64,000 nucleotides of DNA from Sphaerolaimus hirsutus (lineage: Eukaryota; Nematoda; Chromadorea; Monhysterida; Sphaerolaimidae), in NCBI GenBank assembly GCA_964036195.1, contig OZ038453.1, positions 12,933,206 to 12,997,205 of the forward strand, read 5' to 3'. Positions within the stretch are counted from its first letter, which is position 1, and the number at the start of each line of letters is the position of its first letter. The translations under genes were made by a program, and so were the position numbers. Below the pieces are notes generated by a model. That model saw only the letters and a program-made list of their open reading frames with translations, searched no databases and was not told where the DNA came from. Positions 1 to 10,605 of the stretch are shown piece after piece.

Positions 1-192
1 GCTGGCGCCCTTTAATGGCGCCGAAGGGCGCCAGCGCCATGGCGCCATTGGCGCTTGGCGCCCGTTTCTGTGGCGCCATCTGGCGCCCGGCGCCATTATT
101 TCGAATGGCGCCATGGCGCCCTTGGCGCTTGGCGCCATTTTCGCTGGCGCCAATTTGGCGCCCGGCACTATTGTTTTGGATGGCGCCGGAAA
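1..192. repeat. GGCGCC-array hAT-like element, partial
   Basis: A dense array of GGCGCC palindromes in units such as tggcgccatggcgcc, cut by the window start. The same motif fills elements bounded by TAGTGATGG / CCATCACTA elsewhere in the window, so this is probably a partial member. No terminal repeat is visible here. Confidence 0.6.
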
Positions 193-2062
193 TGGCGCCA
201 AGATGCCGGGATGAACGGTTATATTTCGCCATATTTAACTGCCTTTTCTGCTTAATGATGTCATTTATGTGATGACACATTCACCTTTGTAATTTTTTGC
301 CAGCATTGCAAGTTTGGGTTTACATTGATTGTTTATGCCTCAGAAACTGCAAATTGTAGGTGGAAATATGGCTAGTCAGTCATGCGTAAAAATGTAACGA
401 TAACTTTGTGCAGACACCCCGATGACTCGAGAACGACCATGCGTGACCGAATGAAGACCCGCGGTGCACAGGGAAGTCACAGTGAACGCGAGGTTCGCTG
501 TGCACTGCAATTCGCCAACGAGGCTGCAGCCCCAGGACGGTACGCCCGAATGGAAACTACTGCGGCCATGAAATTAATTAGTAACTTTTTCCGTTAATTA
601 TGTTATTATCCCCATGTATTTTTAATTGTTTTGAATTTTCGTCTGCTTAATTAAATTCGTTTCTACCCACATTTAATTCAAGTAGATTTGAAGTGATTAC
701 TTCCATTTTTGTCAAATGTACTTTTAGACAGATTATTCCAAATTTTCATTTTTTGATTAGTTTACATATTTGTTCAAAAAGGTGTAGTGTCTGAAAATGG
801 GCTGGAAAGGCTTTGAAATTTCTCGCTAAGTTAAAGGTGTGCACTGTGTTAAACACTCTGTAGTGCCCCGATAGATAACATTCGGAAATTTCCCCGACCA
901 GGTGCATTTTACTTAGGATTAGGTAATGGGCGGGAAAGCGGCAAAAATCAATTACAACCAACAAGACACATGCAGAGCACATCATGAAGTGAAGAGCACA
1001 GCTGTGCCAATTAATTATTCCCATCACCTAGGGTGATTGGTGAACTCAAAAGTGCTAGTGTCTTTGTAGCGTGTGCTCATGCCCGAAGTTCCCACCCCTT
1101 ACCCGGCAATGAAATAACTTTGAGTAAACCCCCGCAATGAGCATTCTTTCAGTGGCCTTGGTCGGGCGCGCTATAAAATATTTTACCTAAAGCGGCGCAG
1201 GGTGATAACATAGTGTCACACCACCTGTCCTGAATTGTACCGTAACTGTTGAATAAGAGCCCAGTTTATGACACTGATATTTTAATTATATTTAATTACG
1301 TTAGATTAATTACATTTACGTTTCATTAATTAGTTCATTTTATCTTTGCATTTTGTCATTTTTCCAGCACTTACCTATTTTCTTGCGCCTCATATGTTAT
1401 ACTGTTCGTTTTCCAGTGATCAAAGTTTTGCCTTATAATCTTTAATTACGGTCATTTTGTTGTGTCTCGAAATTAGTATTCAGTTATGATATGGTAGACT
1501 TTTGACGATTATAAAACACTGATTTTGCATCTTTTACACCCACTAGAGGTTTTATGACTTACTTGTGCTATTGTGAATTGACTCTGACTAAATCGCAAAA
1601 TAAAGTTCCCGTGAAAATCAACTTGGTCCCCCTGAAGCATACTAACTGCTTTGAATTTTAATTTGATTTTATTAATTGCTTACTTTCGATTTTATTAACA
1701 ACTAATTGAAGTAAAACACCGGCTGCAATTACGAAAGGGATTGGTAAGTTGCCGTGTCCGTCCTCGGGAACTTGCCAGGACCCCAAGGGGTACTGGTGCT
1801 GTTCCTGATTTGCGTGTAAAATCCCCGTACCATTAAAACAACCATTTATTTAATTACACACGCATTTAGCGCAAAAGGACCGGAAACTACAATTCTCCGC
1901 CGCAGCGATTCAACGAGTGGCGTATTTTGTGGTAAAAAGCGGAAACTAGTAAAATTAGTAAAAACGTAAAATATCTGACACGTCATATATAACAATTGGA
2001 AAAATGTTAATCTAAAATGATTTTTAATAGCCCTTACATAATTGATTACCTATTTACAATGC
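193..2062. other. No recognisable gene; possible solo-LTR-like or promoter sequence
   Basis: No confident coding exon was seen. A CpG-rich patch near 400-560 has a 71-codon ORF (382-597) without recognisable domains. A TATA-like ctataaaata lies at 1171-1180 in a GC-rich context and an AATAAA at 1599-1604. This spacing would fit an LTR or a small promoter/terminator unit, but no second copy or boundary was found. Confidence 0.25.
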
Positions 2063-3229
2063 ACTGTATTTGCATGAAATACCCTCGCGGGGGTTATTAT
2101 TTCCCCAGCTTGCTCAAACCTGGGGGTATTTTTAGGGGGTTTATCTGACCTTTTCCGGGTTTATCTCTACAGACCAGAGTTGTGCAAATACTGGTATTTT
2201 TGGAAAACGTAAACGTAAACGTAAATACCTTTTTCAAATCAAAAGTATCAATACTAAAACGTAAGGTATTTTTAAAATACCAAGGAATACGTAAAATAAA
2301 ACGTAAACGTAAAAATTTTTTTTTACACACAGTATTTGCCATTGTGCTTTGGAAAATACCATTATTTTCACACGTCATGACTGGCGTCACTCCCATACCG
2401 TATAAAATACCCTGAAAAATGTCAAATGTCATGCAAAGTGTCTAAAGTCATGCAAAATGCCCTGGCAGGTGGCAAATCTTTGCCATTTTGCTGGGCATTT
2501 TACATGAGTTTGACATTTGCATGAAATTTAACATTTTACAGGGCATCCTACAGAGTCTGGGATTGGCTGGCACCAGAGGTTGCACTCGCCCTGCCAGTTT
2601 CAAAATGTGTGCTACACACAGTTCTCGCAACTGGCGTTGTTGGAATTCATCACAAAACAATTATTAACGCAAGGCTCCACAAATAAACAAAAAGGTTTCT
2701 GTGTTCAGCATTTGAACACATTTATGAATATGTAACCAGTATTCCATGTGTAAGTGCAAGCGTGCAGTCACTTTTTCATATACCACTTTTTTGTTTGTAT
2801 GTATACATGTTACATTTATGCAAAAACATAATAATATTGTTGGCTGCAGGTGGTGCAGCCCATTTGAACATGTGCACGTGTGAACGATCACAAGTTTTTT
2901 ACGTTTTCCCTAGTACCCGGGTATTTTGGTCAGGAAAACGTAACAAAACGTAATGGTATTTTTGGAAAACGTAAACGTAAACGTAAGTATAAATACCCGA
3001 ATAACCGGGTATTTTGGGTAAACGTAAATACGTTTTTCCAACTCTGCTACAGACCTTAAGCGATCAATAGATACCATATTTCCCAGAAATTCCCCCTGGG
3101 GCTTTACTAGTTCATAGTGCAAATGTTGCGGGGGTTAATTGATGGAGGGGGTATTTCAGGGTTGGGTAATTATTTCGACAGAGTTTGTCATAGTGCACAT
3201 CCGGAGGATGGTATTTCGGGGAAATACGG
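2063..3229. mobile_element. TA-MITE (CCGTATTTCCTCGAAATACCC family), degenerate, hosting a hAT insertion
   Basis: The left part reads ctgtatttgcatgaaatacc followed by gggggttattatttccc. The right part reads gggggtatttcagg and ends in gaaatacgg-ta. Both halves match the family with termini CCGTATTTCCTCG / CGAGGAAATACGG and TA target sites. The middle is split by the hAT-like element at 2175-3046. Confidence 0.6.
2175..3046. mobile_element. hAT-like MITE, GTAAACGTA-array family, TSD ctacagac
   Basis: The ends are CAGAGTTGTGC and GGAAAAACGT-like ...CAACTCTG, flanked by an exact 8-bp direct repeat ctacagac (2167-2174 and 3047-3054). The body next to each end consists of the repeated unit gtaaacgtaaacgtaaatac. 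The centre holds gcaaaatgtcatgcaaagtg-type repeats. Small ORFs inside have no recognisable domain. Confidence 0.85.
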
Positions 3230-3231
3230 TA

Positions 3232-4710
3232 ATACAATGGTGCTAGGCGCCGAAACACGGTGCTAGGCACCGAAAGACACCGGCACCGGTGCTGGTGCGG
3301 TGCGGTGCCCTTTTTCGAAGGTGCCCTGCCGGTGCCGGTGCCATTTTTTTCAGAATAGCACTGGTGCCGGTGCGGTGCGGTGCCATTTTTTGACTTATGC
3401 CAAAGGTGCTAGCACCAGGACCAAAATAAAAGGTACCAGGAAAGGCACCGGCCAAGTGTTCATGGTGTGTAAAATTTTGTCCACAGTACTTAATTATTCA
3501 TATACCCAACTGTTTTTAGTCTAGTTTGGAAAAAAACACCCTCTCAAATATACTTTGAAAGCTGCCATACCCTTCTGAAAAGGGAACAAAAAGTTGAGTT
3601 GTATTTTAAATCACAAATATTATTTTTCTTTCACCAGTTTGTTCAGTTTTTGACAGCTAATAGTTTCTTACATTCTCTGTATTTTAACCATCAATCCCGG
3701 TGAGTGAAGAATAGTGACTGTGTGTATTACAGTGTATAAAATATTTGAGCATCATTCGTAATCATTCTAATTGCTTCGTAAAGTAAGCGCCACATCATTC
3801 TGATCATTTTGAATGCTCAACCATCAAAACCGGTAAAGAATTCATGGAAATAGGTATGCAGTCCCGAAGGTGCGGCCTTTAAGAAAACACCCGATAAATA
3901 CTTCGGAACTTCGAGCCCGGTGCGGTGCCTTTCGGTGCTAGCATCGGCAGCCGGCCGGTGCCCCAGGGTGCCGGTGCTATTTTTTTCGATATGGCACCGG
4001 TGCCGGTGCGGTGCGGTGCCATTTTCTGGCCGGTGCCCATAGTGCCAGGTAGGGTTCAAACGGGATCCCGATCCCGATCCCGGATCCCGTGAAATTCCGG
4101 GATATAGCAGTTCCGATCCCGATCCCGAAACCCCAATCCCGATCCCGATCCCGAAATCCAAAAATACCAATCCCGATCCCGATCCCGAAAACTTTCAAAT
4201 CCCGATCCCAATCCCGAGAATCTCCCAAGTCCGGGATCCTGATCCCAGAAAAAATAGTGAAAATTATAAAAAGTGAAAAAATGACATTTTTGCGTGCAAG
4301 AATGTGAACGCAAACCCCCAGCGTCCATTTTATGTCACTTTTCTGGCATCCAACAGTGTTTTGAGACATTTATGAACAACTGTGAATGCCAGAACAGTGA
4401 CGAAAATCTCTATCCCCAGACCCCAATCCCGATACCGAAAAAATGCCAATCCCGATCCCGATCCCGATCCCATGACCCCAATCCCGGCCAATCCCGATCC
4501 TGATCCCGATCCCGAAATCTCAAAATACCAATCCCGATCCCGATCCCGAAACCCCAATCCCGATCCCGATCCCGAAATCTCAAAAGGTGAATCCCGATCC
4601 CGAAAAGTCAATATCCCGTTTGAACCCTAGTGCCAGGTGCCCTTTCTGAAGAATGGCACCAGTGCCGGTCCGGTGCGGTGCCATATTTCCCGGTGCCTTT
4701 TCCATCACTA
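3232..4710. mobile_element. hAT-like element, CACCGG-array family, hosting another hAT
   Basis: Both sides are arrays of cggtgcggtgcc / caccggtgcc. The right end is cggtgccttttccatcacta, the terminus used by the GGCGCC family. The internal segment (3.46-3.9 kb) is similar to that of the clean copy at 59384-60310. The left end is degenerate (aatacaatggtgc), so its target duplication is uncertain. It is split by the element at 4050-4629. Confidence 0.65.
4050..4629. mobile_element. hAT-like MITE, GATCCC-array family, TSD gtgccagg
   Basis: TIRs are TAGGGTTCAAACGGGAT and ATCCCGTTTGAACCCTA. The exact 8-bp duplication gtgccagg lies at 4042-4049 and 4630-4637. The body is almost entirely cccgatcccgat repeats in inverted halves around a short unique centre (about 4250-4400). 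Long Arg/Asp/Ser ORFs across it are only translations of the repeat. Confidence 0.9.
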
Positions 4711-4960
4711 GTTACGGTATTTTTTCTAACAGAAAACATAAAAATACATTTTTTCACAGAAAGCATAAAAGTGAGTGGGTACTTTTTATTACAGAAGCGA
4801 TAATTTTTATCACAAACAAATGTGAGTATTTCTAAATTTTTACTCTTGAAGACATCCAAGACGTTTTTGATCAAAGTATTTCTTAGCAGACCACGTAAAT
4901 GCTTTCAAGTAAATGTAAATACATTTTAACAACTATGGTATTAATGTGCATTTTGTCTCC
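4711..4960. repeat. Fragment of GTAAACGTA-type repeat
   Basis: The segment contains acgtaaatgctttcaagtaa and ends attttaacaactatgg, resembling one end of the CAGAGTTGTTA hAT-like family. The left terminus and target duplication were not identified. Confidence 0.35.
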
Positions 4961-5231
4961 AAAAAGAGTGGGTACTGAACATTGTTTGTACATCATTTTT
5001 TCAATTCAGATATATGGCGTCTCACACTAAGGTGGGTGGCTGGGTCCTCCTCTAAATACCGGGAAGGGGCAGGAATATATTCCCTCCAAATTTCGAATTT
5101 TTAACCCCCACAACTGGAGATATGGTGGTCAGCACCGACTCAGAAAGTAGGGGCTGACCCTGGCTTGGAATGTGTTTATATCATAATAAATGAAAACACA
5201 ATTTTATGTGGGATTTATTTTGTTATTTCAG

Positions 5232-5288
5232 TGTTGAGTCTCAATGATATAACAAGACCAAGTGCAAGATACTTCATGTGTCAAGTTG
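5232..5288 (+). CDS. C-type-lectin/PAN gene 1: exon for C-terminal end of the CTLD
   Basis: The exon is bounded by tttcag and gtgagt, phase 1 on both sides, 57 nt. It encodes LSLNDITRPSARYFMCQV, matching the last block of a C-type-lectin-like domain (W/L-x-D ... ICq). Its paralogue at 21108-21164 has the same length, phases and neighbours. Earlier CTLD exons of gene 1 were not found in the 5.2 kb upstream; they are beyond the window, too diverged, or displaced by the transposons there. A diverged patch at about 5090-5170 could be a remnant. Confidence 0.65.
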
Positions 5289-5356
5289 GTGAGTGGGCAA
5301 GCATTGATGTGTAAATCACTTATGGTACTGTTTTTACACCATTGGTTCCCATTCAG

Positions 5357-5554
5357 ACAGTGGGCAGCTGACAGGCCAGCCCTTGGTGGCTACCACCCAT
5401 TCCAGTGGGGTCGGCATCAGTGCACCAGAATCAACCATCCTTACAACAATCTACTTCAACCCTGCAATTGGCACACATGAGGTCATGGACCTTTGTTCTG
5501 AGAAGTGTGCCTTCCTGCCAATGTGCGCTGGATTGAACATAAATTTCAAAGGAG
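5357..5554 (+). CDS. C-type-lectin/PAN gene 1: linker plus PAN/Apple N-terminal half
   Basis: Acceptor cattcag, donor aggag|gtctgc, phase 1/1, 198 nt. The translation runs from DSGQLTGQPLVATTH to DLCSEKCAFLPMCAGLNINF. The spacing C-x3-C-x5-C-x-G followed by an aromatic block is the core of PAN/Apple domains (s..eC...C....C..f.yn). The paralogous exon at 21414-21605 is about 80% identical in protein and lacks two codons. Extracellular carbohydrate or protein binding is inferred from the domains only. Confidence 0.65.
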
Positions 5555-6115
5555 GTCTGCTATCTTCTAACAATATCAATATTTCAGATTTTTTTAACTA
5601 TATTTATCCATAGTTGTTAGAATGTATTCACATTTATTCAATAAATACATATACTGTGTAAATATAGTTTGGAGGGACTTAGGAGGGGGTCCCTCAACCC
5701 AGGCTTCAAGATTGTATTCTGGGACTTTATTAGACTCGACTGAGTATACAACAAAAGTGAGTCATAGTCACCAATCCATGAAACATAAAGTTTGTGGGTT
5801 TGCACAACCCACTCTACACACACGCTATCAACTCCTTGGGAATAAACAAAGATTATGCAACCATGTATAATCAAAAGAAACAGGTATAAGATCAAACACA
5901 CATCACACAATGTCACGTACAGAATGGGTTTCACACAAGCACATGCTGCACACCACACACATTTTGATTGCCTACCAAAAGAGTAATACAATGATACAAA
6001 GGGCAATATACATATAATGATTGCAAAACAAATACAAAATTCAGACAATTCAAATACAAAATACAGAAATATGGTATACAATTCCCGATGTCTTACCATA
6101 ATTAGTGAGAGAAAG

Positions 6116-6309
6116 TATACTCGGCAGACACGATACTCTACAAACAGATAGGAGTTATGTCTTCGGCTGGCAGACGGCCAGCCGACAACTTATGGAAGGA
6201 GCGATGATGACGACGTGATGGCGAGAGATGATGATCGGGACGAAAGTGATGACGTCATGCTGGAGTGTTTCCTCCGGAAAAATGTACGGCGTAATGTCAT
6301 CCGAGTATA
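6116..6309. mobile_element. MITE with TATACTCGGCAGACA termini
   Basis: Begins tatactcggcagacacgata and ends gtcatccgagtata, an imperfect terminal inverted repeat. It has an internal palindrome ggctggcagacggccagcc. The related copy at 22258-22480 occupies the same intron of the paralogous gene, so insertion predates the gene duplication. Further copies or ends are at 32506-32691, 9288, 14877 and 50020. Confidence 0.65.
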
Positions 6310-6367
6310 TCTGAATTTATGTCTATGCTTTCCAAAAATACAAATATTTTTAACAACTCTCTAACAG

Positions 6368-6486
6368 CCAACCTCACCAAATACACAGGAAGATGCTTGC
6401 TGCACAGTGTTTCTCGCAAACAGTTTGTGACCAAGAAAACAAAAGGCACTGGTTTTCAATGGGTTGACATAAACAGACTGATGTGA
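6368..6486 (+). CDS. C-type-lectin/PAN gene 1: terminal exon (PAN C-terminal half) with stop
   Basis: Acceptor ctctctaacag, phase 1 like the preceding donor. It encodes TKYTGRCLLHSVSRKQFV and continues to a TGA at 6484-6486. The C-x-L element completes the PAN/Apple pattern opened in the previous exon. The copy in gene 2 (22512-22621) also ends within a few codons of the same place, supporting a true 3' terminal exon. An alternative donor (tgg|gttgac) just before the stop cannot be excluded. Confidence 0.55.
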
Positions 6487-6832
6487 AAGAATTTGTTGGC
6501 TTTTGTACACACATAGAATTAAGTAATTGTACACTGCCTCGGCTTTAGTGCTTTAGCTAACCAACTTAAGTGAATGTTTGATACACAACTCTTTGATGTA
6601 CCCCTCACATAAAAAAATCACAGTGCATTGAGTGCACAATCAAAAGCTGATGCAGTTTATCAATGTCATGTATTGTTTCTTAAACTGTTTTTAATGTTTT
6701 TAAATATTCTGTTTTTATCATGCTGTCTTTTATCCAGTGATTATTCTGATTTATGCCTATTGTTGACCAGCCAATTATTACAAAGAAAATAACTCCTTGA
6801 TCAAACTCCCCCGTGTGGTGGACAGGTATAAT

Positions 6833-7077
6833 GGCCCTACACACACTAGTTTTCACCGTGACTTCTGTGAAAACTGAAATGGCCACATGGCGACATCCAG
6901 CCTACTCTCATTGTATGCTATAGGTGTTTTAGATTTCAAAATTTTTAATATAAACTTTCATTTATTTAAATTCACATTAAAATTAAAAAAAATTATTCAA
7001 CTGTGTTGATTTATCTGCATTTGAAAAAATATCAGTTTTCCAATGAAGTCACGGTGAAAACTAGTGTGTGTAGGCAC
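6833..7077. mobile_element. PIF/Harbinger-like MITE with 3-bp TSD (aat)
   Basis: Termini ggccctacacacactagttt and aaaactagtgtgtgtaggc, followed inward by tcaccgtgacttc / gaagtcacggtga. It is flanked by aat on both sides. The paralogous sequence near 23.28 kb lacks the insert and reads straight through, which confirms the boundaries and shows insertion after the duplication. The PIF/Harbinger label rests only on the 3-bp target duplication. Confidence 0.65.
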
Positions 7078-7179
7078 AATACTGCACATATTAATATAAA
7101 ATCGTTGAAATAATTCACATCACAGGTGTTTATGTTTTGCAGTTCCATTGCTTTATAATTATTGGTTCCATTGAATTAT

Positions 7180-7577
7180 TTATTCAATTCATTTGTGGAT
7201 TTATACTAAACCCAATGCGGAAAGTTTGTTCGCCCTGATTTTCTTACGTATTTTCAACTGCGCGTAACAATCACATCTTGCTAGGTGTAGGTATATGGGT
7301 ATGCAGACGTAGAAAAGAGCTACAAAAACCACCATGTATAATATAAGAGTCTATAGCCTTATATAAGTATGTAGATGATATAAACCATGTTCTAACGTAA
7401 CACAATCATTGTTTTTAACGTGTGTTCTACGTTTCCCAGGGATTTTGTCATCTACGTTTCCTATACACTGAATTGGGGGGGGGGTATTTCGAGGGGAGGG
7501 GGGTTTATTTATTCATAGTGCCCATTTTGAGGGGGGGGGGGTATTTCGAGGGGGGGGGGTAATTCGAGGAAATATGG
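7180..7577. mobile_element. TA-MITE (cgaaatacccc family), degenerate copy
   Basis: The right half carries repeated ggggtatttcgagg blocks and ends cgaggaaatatgg-ta. The interior (gcagacgtagaaaagagcta) matches the cgcagacgtcgaaaaatgca core of intact copies such as 33812-34266. The left terminus is not recognisable. Confidence 0.55.
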
Positions 7578-7591
7578 TACATTATATTGTG

Positions 7592-7982
7592 GCGTCCGGC
7601 GCCATATTTCTAGGACGGCGCCATGGCCATTCCCTCAAAATGTGGAGTATTTTATGCATTCGACTGGAGATATGGCGTTCGGCACCGATTCAGAAAGTGC
7701 CGGACGTGGCTTGGATGGCGTTTACATGGGTGTCTTTCCCACCCATCAAAGAAAGCCCTGATGTATGACTATGAGTGATATTTTATTTTGCTTGTGCGTC
7801 CATCCGCTCTATCCCACTTTATTATATATTAACTGAGGGGGGGGGGGTATTTTTTCTGATCTCAGCTGACCGAGTGGAGTTATGCGAAAGGGTGAGTTTT
7901 GGAGGCGTCCGGCGCAATTTTTTCAGAGGCCGCCATGGCACCGTTTTCTTGGCGCGATTTTTCCTGGCGCTTTCCATCTCTA
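7592..7982. mobile_element. Degenerate GGCGCC-family hAT-like element
   Basis: GGCGCC-rich blocks (gcgtccggcgcc, acggcgccatggcc) lie at both sides and the right end reads gctttccatctcta. The flanking octamers atattgtg and atagtgtg differ at one base and may be the target duplication. A segment at 7.65-7.74 kb resembles 5.09-5.17 kb. Confidence 0.45.
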
Positions 7983-8346
7983 ATAGTGTGGCAGCCACGA
8001 AGTCACGTAGTAATGCACCATTTGAAAATTAGCCAAAATGTGCTAAAGTAAATCCTTCTGCACAATTGCCAAAACATATTTCAAATTGATGAAAACTTAT
8101 TTCATTTTGGATCGAACCGGCGTAATTGATGAAAGCCATATTGGCAAAAGTTGCAGCTCGTTATAGCGCGCTTCCGCTTTGCTTAACAGGTCTGCGTCGC
8201 AGTCATGGAAACCCTTTGAAATGCACCTATGCCGGTTTGTGCCTACGTGCATGCGCCTGCCACACGCAGTGCGGTTGCCATTTTGGGAACTGCGTTAAGC
8301 GCGTGTTTCCCGCCCCTGCATTCGCGCGGCGCACGTTGCTAGTATT

Positions 8347-8500
8347 TAGCGATGTTTAAAGGCACCGGGGCACCGGTGCCCCGGTGGTGGGCACCAAAGG
8401 GAACCAGCACCGGTGCTGGTACGGTGCCCTTGCAATTTTCAGAGGTGTTCTGTCATTGCTTGTGCTATTTTCTTCAGAACAACAGAAAGCCTAGTTTGTG
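8347..8500. repeat. CACCGG-family hAT-like fragment
   Basis: Starts tagcgatgtttaaaggcacc, similar to the TAGTGATGTAAAGGCACC end at 59384, and continues with ccggtgccccggtg and agcaccggtgctgg blocks. The other terminus was not found. Confidence 0.45.
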
Positions 8501-8579
8501 GATGGGGGCGGGGCGGGGGTTGAGGGTTAGTACTTGTGAGCTGGAGTGTTTGGGGTGTGAAATTAATTAGCAAAAAAAA

Positions 8580-8705
8580 TTATCAGCCCGAAAACGGAAA
8601 GGTAAAAAAATTTCACTCAGCGGAAAACGGAAAGGTAAAAAAAATTATCGGCCGGAAAAGGGAAAAATGAAATGCCGGAAAACGGAAAACGGAAAGTGGA
8701 AATAA
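8580..8705. repeat. cggaaaacggaaaggt repeat array
   Basis: Tandemly varied units of gaaaacggaaaggtaaaaaa. The same motif returns at 9430-9740, so the two may be the ends of one element split by the foldback at 8933-9278. No clean target duplication was found. Confidence 0.5.
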
Positions 8706-8932
8706 AGTGAAATTTGCACGGAAATGGACAAATTTGCAGGAGGAAAACCTGCATGCAAGTTTGCCTGTTTGGCTTTGATTGTGGTAGCTGTACATTCTGC
8801 AACTATAAATCATGCCAGTAACTTCACTTGTAGTTCAAGCTTAACTGAACCAACAAAAAATCATCAAAAGGTATCAAAAGTACACTACAACAACAATAGG
8901 AATTTAGCAAAGGTGAACTTTGATGTATCTTA

Positions 8933-9278
8933 GGCCGGAATTAGAGCTCAGCGTCGATCCGACGTGAAATGATGACGTGAAATGTTGTCGTGAAATTAAT
9001 TAGAAGTTGCAAGCAATAGTCTGACGTGAAATGTCAAGTTGTTCCCTGACACTCTGACGTGAAATGATGATGACGTGAAATGATAAAAATTGAATTTTTC
9101 AATTCGCTCTAGTTGTGGCTGATAACACTCAGTATTGGACACGATTAAGGTATTGATTCATATATTATCCTTAGAAAATTGTAGACCCGTAGCATGATCC
9201 ACACTCGTGTAATTAATTTCACGACAACATTTCACGTCATCATTTCACGTCGAATCGACGCTGAGCTCTAATTCCCGC
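8933..9278. mobile_element. Foldback element with gacgtgaaatg repeats
   Basis: Inverted arms begin ggaattagagctcagcgtcg and end cgacgctgagctctaattcc. The arms carry repeated gacgtgaaatgatgacgtga units. A second copy lacking a clear left end lies at 23450-23730. Confidence 0.7.
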
Positions 9279-9429
9279 TTTAACAGTAAAAAGTATACTC
9301 AGCAGACTGCAAAGTATGTGTCCAAAATTACTTTGTGTTTTTTACAGATTTGGATACAGATAAAAATTATGAAACGACACAAGAACCTGGTAGTTAAAAA
9401 CACCATAGTGAAAAAAGATAAATACAGAT

Positions 9430-9740
9430 TGGAAAAATAATGGGAAAATGCCAGAAAACTGAAAATTGAGCCAGAAAATGGAAAAATGGCCTGGAAAAGT
9501 GGAAACAGAAAGGTAAAAATTTTTCAGCCGGAAAATGGAAAAATGGGCCGAAAAAACGGAAAGGTATAAAATTTTTGGCTGCTGGAAAACGGAAAACGGA
9601 AAGGTAAAAATTTTTCAGCTGCCGAAAAACGGAAAAGGTAAAAAAATTTCAGCTGCTGGAAAACAGAAAACGGAAAGGTAAAAAATTTTCCTGCGGAAAA
9701 GCGGAAACGGAAAACGGAAACAGAAATTTGACACCCTAGG
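9430..9740. repeat. Ggaaaacggaaaggt repeat array, second block
   Basis: Repeated units of ggaaaacggaaaggtaaaaa with variants, ending aaatttgacacccta. That right edge looks like a hAT-type terminus (TAGGGTGTCAAATTT in reverse), but no matching left edge and octamer were found. The ORF on the minus strand is repeat translation. Confidence 0.5.
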
Positions 9741-9884
9741 TAGGCGTAGTCCATAAAGTGCTTCAATGTAACCTTTATAATTCTGATGACACTATTGCTG
9801 TCAAATGCCAACTGGATATCACCTGGCAACAGAGACGATTATATTAGTTACGGCAAAATAAGGCAGAGCATCAGTTTTCAAGTA

Positions 9885-10241
9885 CCGTATTTCTTTTAAT
9901 AGAATGGCACGGCATACCTGCAATGTATGGGCAACTTTTGGCGATTTTTTTGCATTCACGAAAAGAACTGAACAGCAGCCTCAATAGAACGGCAGGTAGA
10001 CATTACGTTGGAAGAGTAAAAGTAAGTTGGTATAAAAGATGTTTCATTTCAAATTGGTGGTCTGGCATAGAAATGATGCTTAAGCTTCATTAAAAATAAG
10101 ATTGTGTTCGAGTGAAAGATGTGTGAAAAATTGGTGAACAAATAGAATGGCTGCCTCCAATAGAACGGCACCTACAATAGAACGGCAGGAAAAAAAGTTG
10201 ACAGAAAATAGAACGACGCTCTTCTATTAGAAGAAATATGG
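9885..10241. mobile_element. TA-MITE with aatagaacggca repeats
   Basis: Termini are ta-ccgtatttcttttaatag and ctattagaagaaatatgg-ta. Internal units aatagaatggcacggca, caatagaacggcaggta and ctccaatagaacggcacc repeat the TIR-proximal sequence. It belongs to the CCGTAT group with TA target sites. Confidence 0.75.
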
Positions 10242-10521
10242 TACAGAAAGCTGTTTATAAAATTTTCAACTAGCTGGATGAGTTCATTTTTATGAGCATG
10301 AGTGAATTTTTATGAGTTTTTAAATTACAAAGGTGGTTGGGGGTTAAATGATTGGTAATGCTGACAGAAGACAAAAAGATGAGGGATGTAACAAAATTTT
10401 ACCGTGCACTGGTTATACTGCTCAGTTTCCTTGAATGGTTGCCCAATGTTGTCGATTCCACAGGTATTGTTCAACCATGTAATGTTTTTGCTCAAAATTA
10501 GCAAAATGTATTATCATACAG

Positions 10522-10605
10522 ATCTGGAGTCGCAGTGCAATAGCCAAACACATTCTGCCTATCACAATGGGGTATGCTACATCATACCAGGCGCAATTAC
10601 ATTGG
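10522..10605 (+). CDS. CTLD/PAN gene 2 exon: CTLD start
   Basis: Acceptor catacag, donor attgg|gtagag, phases 1/1, 84 nt. It encodes LESQCNSQTHSAYHNGVCYI, the typical opening Cys pair of a C-type-lectin domain followed by the first strand. A possible upstream exon (about 10419-10461, ending attccacag|gtattg) is too short to judge. Confidence 0.6.

Noticed and set aside
1160-1190. TATA box as a real promoter
   Set aside because: Only a motif match; no downstream exon or second LTR copy supports it, so it is mentioned but not annotated as a promoter.
3817-4630. Long ORFs rich in Asp/Arg/Ser or Pro on both strands
   Set aside because: They are translations of cccgatcccgat arrays inside a hAT-like MITE; composition is wholly repetitive.
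5040-5180. Possible CTLD exon remnant of gene 1 (also similar to 7640-7760)
   Set aside because: Similarity to the central CTLD exon is weak, the frame is broken, and the second copy lies inside a transposon, so it may be repeat sequence.
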